This document shows positions 1 through 10,392 of a stretch of 64,000 nucleotides of DNA, one piece after another (position 1 is the stretch's first letter; every line of letters begins with the position of its first letter). Source of the stretch: Otatea glauca (lineage: Eukaryota > Streptophyta > Magnoliopsida > Poales > Poaceae); NCBI GenBank assembly GCA_036346275.1, contig CM070722.1, positions 22,777,336-22,841,335 of the forward strand, read 5' to 3'. The notes beneath the pieces were generated by a model. It made no database searches, was not told where the DNA came from, and worked only from the letters and a program-made list of their open reading frames with translations. Both the position numbers and the translations under genes were made by a program.

Positions 1-317
1 CTTTGTGTATACTGCACTAGTCTCGGATCACGCTAGTGCACACAATGGCAACATATATGAAATATCACAATCATATACAGCAGAAATATAATAAAAGACT
101 GTGTTTATTGAATAAAAGACAATTTGTTGACCTTATGATCGACTTTACATTAATAGACCATATAGGGCTTAAACTCTAATAAATAAAACAACAGCGGAAT
201 CAAAAATTCGTAGATAATCGATCAATATGCTACCTGAAACTAACAAGGTTCACCCCTAGGAACTCGATAACTCGCCTCCTCGTGGTGCTCCTCATGCAAC
301 GTCGGTGTAGACTATTC
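1..317 (-). mobile_element. Truncated gypsy LTR fragment (minus orientation)
   Basis: The first ~70 bases, including the motif GCACTAGT..GATCACGCTAGTGCACAC, resemble the starts of the minus-strand gypsy LTRs at 30459 and 35819. This is therefore the 3' end of an LTR read on the minus strand. After ~200 bases the similarity weakens. It belongs to a different subfamily copy, cut by the window edge on the left and by other sequence near 317 on the right. No coding sequence is seen. Confidence 0.6.
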
Positions 318-560
318 CTTAGGGATGAAAATGGGCCGGATATTTTCCGCCAAATCTGGAGCTGAAGATGGTTGGAACCAGATTCGGAAAAGAAGTTAGA
401 TATCCGGTCGGATCCAGAACAGGATCTGAATAATTAAATTCGGATACCAGATCGGATTCATAACATGCAATATCCAAAAAAAAATGTGGCGGAATCCGGA
501 TATCGGTTAAGGATTCCATCCAGATATCCTGATCTTGCCTGGCCACATCTCAGTCTCGGT
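318..560. mobile_element. Possible hAT-like transposon end
   Basis: A sharp change of sequence begins with AGGGATGAAAATGGGCCGGA, which resembles hAT terminal sequences of plants (TAGGGATGAAAACGG-type ends, from general knowledge). It is followed by a cluster of ATCCGG/CCGGAT/GATATCC motifs on both strands, a pattern like subterminal repeats. The opposite end and the 8-bp target duplication were not found, so the right limit is approximate. The antisense 75-codon frame here looks fortuitous. Confidence 0.3.
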
Positions 561-1506
561 GTCCCTATCGCCTCACTGTCTCGTGCGACACTCGTCTAGA
601 TCTTCCCTGGCTGTGTCTCTGCCTAGCGACCAATGCTCCCACGACATTAACTCCACCCAGCCAGTGTCTCCCCACTCGGCCAACACTCCATATTTTCGAT
701 TGTGATGTGCCTCGTTAGGTTATTTATATCCTCGGACAGAACACTCTTCTGTTGTTGTTCCAGAGGCTAACAAACCGCCGCCAGCCAAAAAAACACCACA
801 TATTTTGGTTGGAAGCAATACTTGGGTTAGAAATTTTGAAATCCTCGAGGTTGGGTGTTAAGAGGGTAAAGTTAAAGCCCTAGCTTGAGGAGATTTCCCC
901 TCAATTTTTCCTCATTTGTGATTTTCTTCAAAATGTGAGCATTTCTTCAAACCCCTTCAATTTTACAATAGGTAATTTTGATATGTCACAAAGAGAGTTT
1001 AAGTTGCACTAGAAGTGTGTGTATCCTATCAGATTTCACTTCATTTATTTGACAAGCACACACCCATTTAATTATCTTTGTAGTACTCTTGTTGATGTGA
1101 CCATGCCGGCCCAGCAGGCCATCTTTCAACCTGAAGCCAAGACAAGGGCCCAACAACTTTTGATGCTCCAAGACCAATCCGAGACCAAGTTCAATTCATT
1201 CATGAGTCCAGTTGGGCCCCCAGGAGCAGTCCAACATAAAAAGAAAATAGCTGGGTCATACGAAGTCCAATTGAGGCATTCTTAGACTCTACGGACAAGC
1301 CCACAACGAGAGCTTTTGAACGAAAGTGGTTTCACATTCAAACTCCTTCTAGATCGATGGAAATCGTCAAAACCATATGATGAATAAATTTGTCGAGTGC
1401 TACGACACCTCTATTTGGGCCCGAAGGCCTGTACGACCTAGGGTTGCACGGCCATCTCCTTGGCCGCTTCCCTTGCCTTCATCCTCTTATATATTCAGTA
1501 GCTGTC
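561..1506. other. Unassigned repeat-like DNA, truncated by G1
   Basis: No gene is recognised. A plus-strand frame of 88 codons (1019-1285) has no motif I know. The last ~130 bases, with CTTATATATTCAG at about 1488-1500, look like the promoter part of another LTR retrotransposon. The sequence stops abruptly at 1506, where the G1 LTR begins. The right flank of G1 (13459 onward) is unrelated to this sequence. Confidence 0.35.
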
Positions 1507-4500
1507 TGTAACATCCCAAAAATTTGGCTTAATTAAGTTTTTATTGCTTAAATGTGCATTTGTGATTTTCTGGAATTCATTTGGATTTTTCTGGATTTAT
1601 TTGAATTAATTCTTATTTCAAGTTTATTGCCTTTATTCAAATTTATTCAAATCTGTGCAAAGTTAAAATAAAGTTTTGGTAAAAATATTTTATTTGAGTC
1701 CAGAATATCTCAAAGTATTTTTGAGATTTTTCTTGGATTTTTCCTGATTATTTTATTGCCTAAAACAAATTAAACGAATTTCTGTAATTATTTTAAATAA
1801 GAAATCTTTTAAAATCAACCTAAACAGTACCGGGCCGAGCCCAAGTACTGTGCGCTTGGGCCCATTTCGGCGCAGCCCAGCTCTTCGCGCCGCCGGCCTG
1901 TTCGGCCCGTTTTTCTAGATGGAATCGCTGCATCCGTCGGATCTTAATCGGAGGGTGGACGTTTGTCCCACCCGTTGAAACCCTAGCGATTCTTAGCCGT
2001 TGGATCAGGACGCGTGGAGGACCGGGATTTCGCCACGTCACGCGCACGGGAGTCCGTCCGATTCACGACGCGTGGACGGTTAAGACTCCGTCGTCTCCGG
2101 GACTCGTCGCCGTCACGGACTCGGATAGCGCCGCCGCGTACGGAGCGAACTCCGCCTCGGACACGACTGCCGAGGGGGCTATTTAAGCCACGGACCCCAC
2201 CCCGATGTTGAACCATCTGCGCCGCTTCGTTTGCCCCGCTCCTCGTCGCTGGAATCGTCGTGTCTGGTCGCCGAGAGCTCGCCGGAAGTGACTCAAGTGC
2301 CGCCGAGAGTTTTCGCGAGATCCCGACGGAGCAGGGAGTTCTTCGCCGCGACGGAACCAGTTTCGAACTCAGCTCGTCGCGCCGAACCAGATCTGCAGCG
2401 TCATCTCGCCGGAAGCCCGCCAAAACGCCGTTGCCTTGGTCGTCGTCTTCGGGTCCGGTAAGAATTCGCCGCCGTGTCTTCATCGCCAGGTTCAGAAGCT
2501 TCGGGCCGTCCAATCTAGCTCCTCTGGTTGAGATCGTGCCACGTGGCCTTTCACCCGCATCCGTTCGATCGGGTTCCTGCGCTGTGGATCGTGTCGCCGC
2601 CACAGCCAATCAAGCACCGCCGCGTGTCGGGCGCGGGTACCGATGGGTCATGGACCGCGTTCACCGTGGACTCGCGCTGCGTTGTAGACCCAGTCTATGC
2701 GCCGAGACACGCGTCGCCGTTTGATTGGCTGGCGCCAGGGCTGATGTCAGCGTGATGTCATGGTGACGTCATAAATCAGTTTTCGTTTTAAAAATAAATC
2801 TGTTAATTCCGAATTTCTGATTTTCTAATTTCAGTATTTATTTCAAATTTCAAAAGGCTATATCTTTTAAATCGTAACTCGGATTTGAGTGATTCCAGTT
2901 TCTAAAAATTTGTAAAATTGAGATCTATTTAATGGTGAATTTTATTTGATTTTTGGAGTTCAATTGCTCTCTGTTTTGGTATTTATTTGCTTTTCTTCTT
3001 CGGTACGCGTAGACGTTGAATTGTGCGACGTTTCGGAGGAAGATCAAGCAACTCAAGAGCAAGCTTCAGATCAAGATCAGGACCTATTCCAAGGCAAGTT
3101 GTGCTTTGATCATGTTGAACCCATGTTTATAAAATTGCTATATTTGTTTTACCCTATTGCATATGTTTCAAATATACAATTGTTTCAAATTAGATTGGGA
3201 TTAGCTAATATACCAGATTGATCTATACCCTACCTTGTCATTGTATGCCATGATCCATTGTCACCCTAGATTGTTTAAATATAGTTGGTTAATAATTATA
3301 ATCAACATTGGAGGTTTAGACCGTATTAGTTGCTTAACTTTGCCACGTCATCACATGTATAAGAATCATTGATAATTAATCTTGATTAATGGAATATGGA
3401 ACGATATTATGAACTTGTGTGTCATGTGGGATCACACGATGAGATTGAGTTGTTGTGGCGAGTCATGTCACGCAACGATGTTGAATTGTTGATGGCACGT
3501 GGTGCTTGGTAATCAACTGGGTGATGATAATTTGGAATGGGGCAAGTGGCAAGGGGTGAGGAGGCCAAGGTGGGCCCGATGGGCAGATGGTATGTGGATG
3601 TCTTGCCTTGATCACACTAAGGACTTAACCTTGCAAGCCTTTGACCTGAGTCAATCATGCAACCACATGTCTGGTATGGGCCAGCCTAGCTGAGTAATTT
3701 GCAATGTCTTGATTTTGGTACTATCGTGGTCGGTGTGAGTTCCCGAGTTATGGTGTAATTCACATGGCACAAGAGGGGGGCCCTGGATGTGGTAACCAGT
3801 CCCACAAGTGTTGAATCCTTAGCGGATAGTATCGGGTTAAGCCAGAGCACTGTAAAGGCTTTGTTATAATCACTCGCCTTGGTGGTGTTTGGTTGTATCA
3901 CGTGGGTAAAGTGCATAACTTCTGCAGAGTGTGAAACTATTCGGATAGCCGTGCTCGCGGTATTGAGCAATGCTCGGGAATTACAGTTAAGGGTTAGTTT
4001 AATTAATTGAACAACTTGGTTGGGATGGCGGAAGGCCATATGGAAGATGGAATTTGACTTAGGATTAGAAACTTGGTTTACTTGAGAAATACTGAAGTTA
4101 TTTATTATTGCTATTTGTTTTACATTCTTTACAATCTATTTATCAGATTCTGTTCATAAATCCGCTTATTGCAAAATAGCCATGATAGCCTATCCATTGG
4201 AATAAGCCTTACATATAGATACATAGAATTGCATTCATGCACAACTTGTTGAGTGCTTTAAGTACTCACCCTTGCCAAACAACAATAATCAACAGTTGAG
4301 GAATCTACACTGTGTTGGAAGATGAAGTCCAGAAGACACGAGTCATTAGGGTCCGAGCCTTGTCGGTTGCTGTGGTGAACTGATGAGCTATCTACGTTTT
4401 CTACTTTCCGCTGCATAATTATTAGTTTATATTCTCAGTCTTGCCCTGCGTGGCTTAATAATGTAAGTTGGTCATAAGATCATACCTTTAGTTATATCAA

Positions 4501-4634
4501 TGAATGAACTATTATTCTATTATCGTTGAGTATGATGTGATATGTACCAATGTTGAGCTGTGTGCACTAGCGTTGATCCTGGGACTAGTGCGGTAAACAC
4601 AGTGGGTTCGAATCCGTGGATTCGGGTCCTTACA
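1507..4634 (+). repeat. G1 5' LTR
   Basis: This 3128-bp LTR starts TGTAACATCC and ends GGTCCTTACA. It aligns with 10393-13458. It has an AT-rich first third, a GC-rich block at about 1830-2760 and an AT-rich last part. The GC-rich block contains long open frames on both strands (for example 208 codons at 1983-2609 minus), but these are not preserved in length in the other LTR and are not taken as genes. The copy carries a short duplication of ATTCAAATTT near 1635 that the 3' LTR lacks. Confidence 0.93.
2180..2187 (+). promoter_or_regulatory. Probable TATA box of G1 5' LTR
   Basis: TATTTAAG lies in the GC-rich block of the LTR and is conserved in the 3' LTR at 11043-11050. Transcription is expected to start about 30 bases downstream. 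This is inferred from motif and position only. Confidence 0.5.
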
Positions 4635-4638
4635 GAGG

Positions 4639-4650
4639 TGGTATCAGAGC
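4639..4650 (+). other. G1 primer binding site (initiator tRNA-Met type)
   Basis: TGGTATCAGAGC lies four bases after the LTR end. It is complementary to the 3' end of plant initiator tRNA-Met, the usual primer of gypsy and copia reverse transcription. Confidence 0.9.
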
Positions 4651-4846
4651 ATACTAACTGTAGGACTTGGCCCTAGATAGTATGGAGGTGTCTTGTGTGT
4701 GTCCAAACTATTCTCTGAAAGAAAATCTAAACTTGACTAATAAAACACTCTCGACTCATCTCATTCTCTACTTCTCGCCTTTGCTGAATTTACCCGTTTT
4801 ACTTGCCGTTTTGGGTGGAGCTCTTATTCAAGTTCTTGTGGAGCAG

Positions 4847-5635
4847 ATGCCGATTGTTCCGACCTTCGAGGAGTCAGCTGGTGGCTACGCAATGGAGCTG
4901 TGGAGAGTACTTCAGACGCTTGGGGGCTTTTATCGTCCGCTTTACCGAGGAGGCAGCTGGTCAGTTAATGGTGTACACCGAGGATTTATTTGCAAGCTGA
5001 TTATCTTCGCTCGGGAGAATGAGGAAGCTAGCAGGCCAATCAACATCTCTGCCAGAAGATTCTCGTACGAGGTTGCAATTCAGGAGGTCGCCCGACTTGC
5101 TCTTCGCCGTGTCTGCCGCGACTACGCCGACGAGCTTCATGACTCAGTGTTCCGCCTTCACCCAGACGTTCAAGCATGCAGACGCCGACGGATCGTGGAG
5201 AACGAGTGTGCCACCGCGGTACACCTTGCAGAGTTCGCCCTTGCCCATGAGGATCATATGAGAGAGACTACTCAGGAGCTGGAGACTGTGTACGAGGCAC
5301 TCAGAGTACCAGAGCAGGAGCTTGAGGTGACCCGTGTTTCAGCTATCGGGATGATCACTGAGCTGGGAGAGGCCCTAGAGGCAGTCGAGGACGAGTTGGA
5401 GCGCGTGACTCGAGAAGTTTAGGAGCCAGCAGAGGAGTCCGAGGAGGATCCAGAGGAGCGAGAGTGGGAGCCAGAGGGGAGTGCAGACCCCGTGGTAGCA
5501 GAGGACCCAGTAGTAGGTCATCAGGATAGGTTCGCTGCTATGCCAGCTCATCCGCCGGTGTATGCGCGGATCACCCTCGGTGGTGGTCGGATGAGTGAGT
5601 GTCAGCCTTGGAGCTGTGTTGAGACTCGAGTGTGA
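4847..5635 (+). pseudogene. Extra ORF between PBS and gag of G1 (unknown function)
   Basis: An open frame runs from the ATG at 4847 for 191 codons to a TAG at 5420-5422. It continues in the same frame for another 70 codons to TGA at 5633-5635. The product would be ~262 residues if the TAG were once a sense codon (CAG is likely). The N-terminal part contains the sequence GGYAMELWRVLQ. The middle is rich in Arg and Ala. The C-terminal part has a predicted coiled-coil stretch rich in Glu and Leu and then a strongly acidic tail. The same ORF start occurs on the minus strand in G3 (about 35215-35610), so it belongs to the element family. A longer frame upstream has an ATG at 4682, but the 4847 start is the one shared with G3. 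I do not recognise a known domain. It is not gag, which follows at 5875. Confidence 0.6.
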
Positions 5636-5874
5636 GTCGCGTCTTTAAGTTAGTCTTTACCTTTTTAGTTGACGTTAAGGTTTCATGTTAGTTTGCTTCT
5701 TTGTAATGCTGAGTGTGCAGTATGTGTTGCAAAGCTTGTACGCTTAAATAAGCAGCCATACCAAGAATAATAAAGAATTATTTCAGTTGGGTATAACCTA
5801 TCTCCCCACTTTAGAAAGTCTTACTTCTTATCTATGCTACATCTACCTTCCCTAACCTAAGAGGCAATCATCAG

Positions 5875-6982
5875 ATGGTGAATACTCGCGGGAACAACGG
5901 AGCTTCAGGATGTGGACTGCGTCAGAACGACAACACCAACGACAGAGGCAGCCCTCAACCACCGTCAGTAGACATGCAGAATCTGGGAGCATTTCTTGCC
6001 GCGTAGACTCAACTAATGCAGACTATGATGCAGCAGATGCAGCAGATGACCAATGCAGCAACAACCAACAACAACCCTGTAGCTCAGAACAACCATGGTG
6101 GACCCCGACCTCACTCAAAGCTATCAGATTTTATGAGGACTAAGCCGCCAACTTTTTCAGGAAATGTGAACCCTTTGGAAGCCGATGACTGGCTTAGAAC
6201 TATTGAGAAGAAGCTGCACATCACTCAGTGTGAGGGCAATGAGAAGGTGCTCTACGCCTCTCATCAATTGGAAGGAACCGCCGCAGAATGGTGGGAGAAT
6301 TACTGTGCCGCTCATGGAGCCCCACAAGAGATCACATGGGAGGAGTTTACTAATGCTTTCCGCCAGTATCATGTCCCGGAAGGAATGATGGACCTCAAGA
6401 AGGAAGAGTTCAGGGCTTTGAAACAAGGAGGCCAACCAGTGGCCGAGTACCTGAACAAGTTTACTCAGTTAGCTCGCTATGCCTCTGAAGACGTAGCGAC
6501 AGATAAAGCTAGGCAGTCTCGTTTCATGAAGGGACTAAATTCAGGACTGCAGGTGGGACTGATTACCCACAATTTTCCAGATTTTCAGGAGCTAGTCAAT
6601 AAGGCCTTAATCCTAGAGGATAAGCGCAAAGAGTCGGGTGAAACCGTAAGCGCTTAATGACTAATCGGGTGGACGCCCAAACCATCTACGCTTGAGGATG
6701 TCACCACAGCAATTTGCTAGATTCCAACCACCAGCTGTGAACAAGACATCAACCCCTGCATCTCGCCCTGCCAATCAGAATTTTCAGACACCAGCACAGG
6801 GCAACAATGCACCAGGAGGGAATCAACAGTCTGACGTGAAAAGATGCTATACATGCAATGAGCCAGGGCACTTTTCCAATAGGTGTCCACAGAAGGGAGG
6901 CATCACGCCAGTTCGTTTCAACTTGGGAACAACACCGGCCAAGGCACCAACCTCAGGAGGAAATCGTGCGCCGTGTTAAGTC
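5875..6982 (+). pseudogene. gag: G1 gag (capsid and CCHC nucleocapsid), broken
   Basis: The frame starts at ATG 5875 (MVNTRG). It has an in-frame TAG at 6004-6006, where the related G2 gag has Gln (TAQTQLM), so CAG became TAG. It continues to TAA at 6655. The retrotransposon gag domain spans about residues 80-230, with motifs such as EADDWLR, EGTAAEWW, VAEYLNKFTQLARYA and FMKGLN. A frameshift near 6640-6700 moves the rest into another frame (6692-6982). That frame holds the zinc knuckle CYTCNEPGHFSNRC (CX2CX4HX4C). Gag forms the virus-like particle core and binds the element RNA. The copy is non-functional as it stands. Confidence 0.9.
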
Positions 6983-7036
6983 GAGCAACCCGCAATCAAC
7001 AAAGGCGTGGAAGGATCAACCACATCACCGCAGATG

Positions 7037-7483
7037 GAGCTCGTGAAGCTACGACGTCGTCTTGGGTAAGTTTACGTCAACTCAAGACCTTTCTGCTTTG
7101 TTTGATTCTCGAGCTTCGATTCGCTTGTTTCTCAAAGTTTTGCAACCAAGAATGGATTTAAAGTGGTGAATCTTAAGTGTGTGCTCTTAGTCCAAGCCCC
7201 AGGATCTAAGCTTAGATCTAGCCTTGGGTGTTTGGGAGCTAAGTTGCTTATGGATGGGATAGAATTCCTAGCGAATCTTATCTTGATAGATGCGCGATCC
7301 CTAGACGTCATCCTTGGAATGGATTGGCTGTCTAAGCATAAGGCCGTCTTGGATTGTGGCCGAAGGACCGTGACTTTGGAAGGCCCTAGTGGCAAGAAAG
7401 TAGAGTTTCAAGCGACCGCAGTTCGAGATGGGCAGTTAATGGTCAACAGCGTGAAAGCCATCAAGATGGAAGATGTGCCATGA
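7037..7483 (+). pseudogene. pol: G1 pol: aspartic protease domain, broken
   Basis: The retropepsin region can be followed across two frames. The catalytic motif appears as LFDSRAS near 7095-7115, whereas the related G2 copy has LFDSGATHSF. The key Gly of DSGA is thus replaced by Arg. A frameshift just after it moves to the frame of 7163-7483, which carries the second protease signature DVILGMDWL. The frame closes with TGA at 7481-7483 just before the linker to RT (EYPDVFPEDLPGLPPNRD in the next segment). The protease would cut the Gag-Pol polyprotein. Both the lost Gly and the frameshift make this copy inactive. Confidence 0.85.
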
Positions 7484-7486
7484 GCT

Positions 7487-8200
7487 GTGGAATACCCGGA
7501 TGTGTTTCCAGAAGATTTGCCAGGATTGCCACCGAACCGTGATATCGAGTTCATGATCGAGTTAGCGCTGTGTACAAAGACCGATATCAAAAAGACCATA
7601 TCGGATGCCTACCGACGAGTTAGTGGAAATGAAAAAGCGATTGAGGAACCGCAAGAGAAAGGCTTCATTAGACTAAGTTCATCACCGTGGGGAGCCCGGT
7701 TTTGTTTGTTCGTAAAAGGACGGAAGTCTTAGAATGTGCATCGATTATCGTGCCTCGAATGAAGTAACGATCAAGAATAAGTATCCGCTGCCCGTGATCG
7801 ATGACTTATTTGATCGCTTAAGAGGAGCTGGAGTTTTCCAAGATAGATCTTCGTTCGATACCATCGATTGAAGATCCGAGCAGAGGATGTACCTAAGACC
7901 GCGTTTTCTACGCGATATGGACATTATGAGTTCACAAGTCATGTCATTTGATTGACTAATGCCCCAAAGATATTTCATGAACATGATGAATAAGGTTTTC
8001 ATGGAATATTTGGATAAGTTTGTTGTAGTCTTCATAGACGATATCTTGGTTTACTCAAGACAGAGAAAGAGCATGCAAAACATCTCGTAATGGTTTTAGA
8101 GAGGTCATGAGAGTATCACCGTATGCTAAGTTTAGCAAGTGTGAATTTTGGAAGGAGAAAGTAGAATTTCTTGGTCATGTAATGACTACTAAGGAGTGTG
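7487..8200 (+). pseudogene. pol: G1 pol: reverse transcriptase, heavily frameshifted
   Basis: RT motifs are readable only by switching frames. The PR-RT linker is at 7487-7560. CIDYRASNEVTI (the usual VDYRALNxVT block) is at about 7737-7772, with PLPVIDDLFDRL next. VFIDDILVYS, the gypsy form of the YxDD catalytic box, is at about 8028-8058. Several stops and small indels fall between these blocks (for example near 7870, 7950 and 8090). RT copies the element RNA into DNA. In the G2 relatives the RT is cut off at the block equivalent to about 7960 here. Confidence 0.85.
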
Positions 8201-8201
8201 A

Positions 8202-9083
8202 TTGACCCAAGCAAAGTGGACCTTGATGTTGCATTGGGAGCAACCAAAGTCTGTTACCCAGATCCGTAGTTTTCTGGGAATGGCGGGATATTATCGTCGG
8301 TTCATAGAAGGATTCTCGACAATTGCTAAACCCCTTACGCAGTTGTTGAAGAAAGAAAAGAAGTTTGCATGGACGCCAGAGTGCGAGAAAAGTTTCATGG
8401 AATTAAAGAAGCGTTTAACAACAGCCCCCGTATTAGTGTTGCCAGATGTGCAGAATGGATTTGATATTTATTGCGATGCTTCAAAGCAAGGCTTGGGATG
8501 CGTGTTAATGCAAGAAGGCAAAGTCGTTGCCTATGCGTCAAGACAGTTAAGACCGCATGAAGTGAATTACCCAACGCATGATTTGGAGTTAGCTGCCGTA
8601 GTGCACGCTTTAAAGATATGGCGTTATTATCTCATAGGAAATAGATGTGAGATATATACAGACCATAAGAGCCTGAAATCCATATTCACTCAAGCAGATC
8701 TGAATATGAGACAGCGAAGATGGCTAGAGCTAATTAAGGATTATAATGTGGGAATCCATTATCATCCCGGAAAAGCCAATGTGGTGGCAGATGCTCTGAG
8801 TCGAAAGAGCCATAGCGCAAATACATTGACAATGGAGGATCAACCAGAATTATGCAAGGAATTTCAGAAACTAAGGTTGGAAGTTGTTCCGCAAGGAATG
8901 GTAGCTGCACTTGAAGTAAAGCCAACGCTGGAAGGTCAGATTAGAGAAGGCCAGAAGGATGACGATAAAATTTCTAAGATCAAGGCTAAAAAGGAAGAAG
9001 GCTTAGCCGTAGATTTCACTCTAGATGAGCAAGGAACCATGTTCTTCAAAGGCGAATTTGCGTCTTGGATAAAAAGGAGCTAA
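8202..9083 (+). pseudogene. pol: G1 pol: RT connection and RNase H
   Basis: This is an open frame of 293 codons. The first part is the RT thumb/connection (FLGMAGYYRRFIEGFS, AKPLTQLLKK). The RNase H fold follows, with its acidic residues visible in FDIYCDAS, the Glu of HDLELAAVVHALK, TDHKSL and VVADALSR. RNase H removes the RNA strand during reverse transcription. The frame ends KGEFASWIKRS, then continues in another frame as the integrase. A single-base indel near 9060 therefore separates RNase H from integrase. The domain itself is unbroken. Confidence 0.88.
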
Positions 9084-10351
9084 AGCAATTGATTCTTGAG
9101 GAGGCTCACGATTCTAAGTACTCAATTCATCCAGGAAGTGCCAAGATGTACCAGGATTTGAAAGAGAGATTTTGGTGGCCTAACATGAAGCGTGAAGTAG
9201 CTGAACATGTTGCTTTATGCGACGTATGTCAGAGGGTAAAAGCTATGCATCAAAGACCCGCTAGTTTGTTGCAGCCGTTGAAAATTCCGGAATGGAAGTG
9301 GGAGGAAATCGGAATGGATTTTATCACCGGTTTACCTAAAACTCAGAGAGGTTACGATTCCATTTGGGTAATTGTGGATCGTCTAACCAAGGTCGCCCAT
9401 TTTATCCCAGTAAAGACCACTTACTCAGGAGATCGTTTAGCAGAGTTGTACATGTCAAAGATTGTTTGTTTGCATGGAGTGCCCAAGAAGATTGTGTCAG
9501 ACAGAGGTACCCAATTTACCTCAAGATTCTGGAATAAGTTGCACGAAGCCATGGGAACTCGTCTGAATTTTAGTACAGCATATCACCCGCAGACAGATGG
9601 TCAGACGGAAAGAGTAAATCAGATTTTAGAGGATATGTTGAGAGCTTGTGCTTTAGCTTATACTGCGACATGGGATAAGTGTTTGCCATATGCGGAATTT
9701 AGTTACAATAATAGTTATCAAGCTAGCCTGCAGATGTCACCGTTTGGGGCGTTGTATGGACGTGCTTGTCATACTCCGTTAAATTGGAATGAAACAGGAG
9801 AGCGATTGGTGTTTGGGCCAGATATTCTCGAGGAGGCAGAAAGTCAAGTTGCAATGATCAGAGAGAGGTTGAAGATAGCACAGTCAAGACAGAAGAGTTA
9901 TGCAGATAACCGTCGTCGAGATTTGAGTTTTGAACCAGAAGATCATGTGTATCTTAGAGTTACCCCTCTTAAGGGCGTTAAAAGATTTCATGTTAAAGGG
10001 AAGCTTGCACCAAGATATGTCGGTCCGTTCAAGATTCTGAGCCGTCGAGGAGAGGTGGCTTATCAATTACAGTTGCCTCAGTCTTTGGCAGGAGTGCATG
10101 ATGTGTTCCATGTGTCGCAGCTTAAGAAGTGTCTCAGAGTGCCAACAGAGCAAACCCCGTTGGATGCAATAGAGCTGCAGGAAGATTTGACGTACAAAGA
10201 GCAACCGGTCCGAATTTTGGATGTTATGGAACGAAAGACCAGAAACAAGTCTATTCGCTTTTGCAGAGTTCAGTGGAGCAATCATTCCGAAAGTGAAGCC
10301 ACTTGGGAGCGAGAAGAAGATTTGAAGTCCAATTTTCAACCTATTCTCTAG
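9065..10351 (+). CDS. pol: G1 pol: integrase with chromodomain (428-codon frame)
   Basis: This is the best preserved part of G1. It has the N-terminal HHCC zinc-binding domain (HDSKYSIH...CDVCQRVK). The catalytic core has the DDE residues in GMDFITGLP, VSDRGTQF and TDGQTERVNQ. A GPY/F-like region follows (RYVGPFKILSR.GEVAYQLQLP). A chromodomain lies near residues 375-425 (EQPVRILDVMERK..VQWSNHSESEATWE), the hallmark of chromoviruses, which is thought to guide insertion to marked chromatin. The start codon shown is only the first Met of the frame, because pol is normally a polyprotein. It ends at TAG, ~30 bases before the polypurine tract. It is not expected to be made alone, given the upstream breaks. 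Confidence 0.92.
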   Translation: MDKKELKQLILEEAHDSKYSIHPGSAKMYQDLKERFWWPNMKREVAEHVALCDVCQRVKAMHQRPASLLQPLKIPEWKWEEIGMDFITGLPKTQRGYDSIWVIVDRLTKVAHFIPVKTTYSGDRLAELYMSKIVCLHGVPKKIVSDRGTQFTSRFWNKLHEAMGTRLNFSTAYHPQTDGQTERVNQILEDMLRACALAYTATWDKCLPYAEFSYNNSYQASLQMSPFGALYGRACHTPLNWNETGERLVFGPDILEEAESQVAMIRERLKIAQSRQKSYADNRRRDLSFEPEDHVYLRVTPLKGVKRFHVKGKLAPRYVGPFKILSRRGEVAYQLQLPQSLAGVHDVFHVSQLKKCLRVPTEQTPLDAIELQEDLTYKEQPVRILDVMERKTRNKSIRFCRVQWSNHSESEATWEREEDLKSNFQPIL

Positions 10352-10379
10352 TTAGCCCCGAATCTCTGTCGAGATTCAT

Positions 10380-10390
10380 TAAGGGGGAGG
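10380..10390 (+). other. G1 polypurine tract
   Basis: AAGGGGGAGG sits two bases before the 3' LTR start. It is the expected RNase H-resistant primer for plus-strand synthesis. Confidence 0.85.
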
Positions 10391-10392
10391 TT

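Noticed and set aside
1983..2724. Long open frames (208 codons minus, 154 codons plus) in the G1 LTR
   Set aside because: They lie in the GC-rich part of an LTR, exist on both strands at once, and are broken by indels in the other LTR (10855-11528), so they are composition effects.
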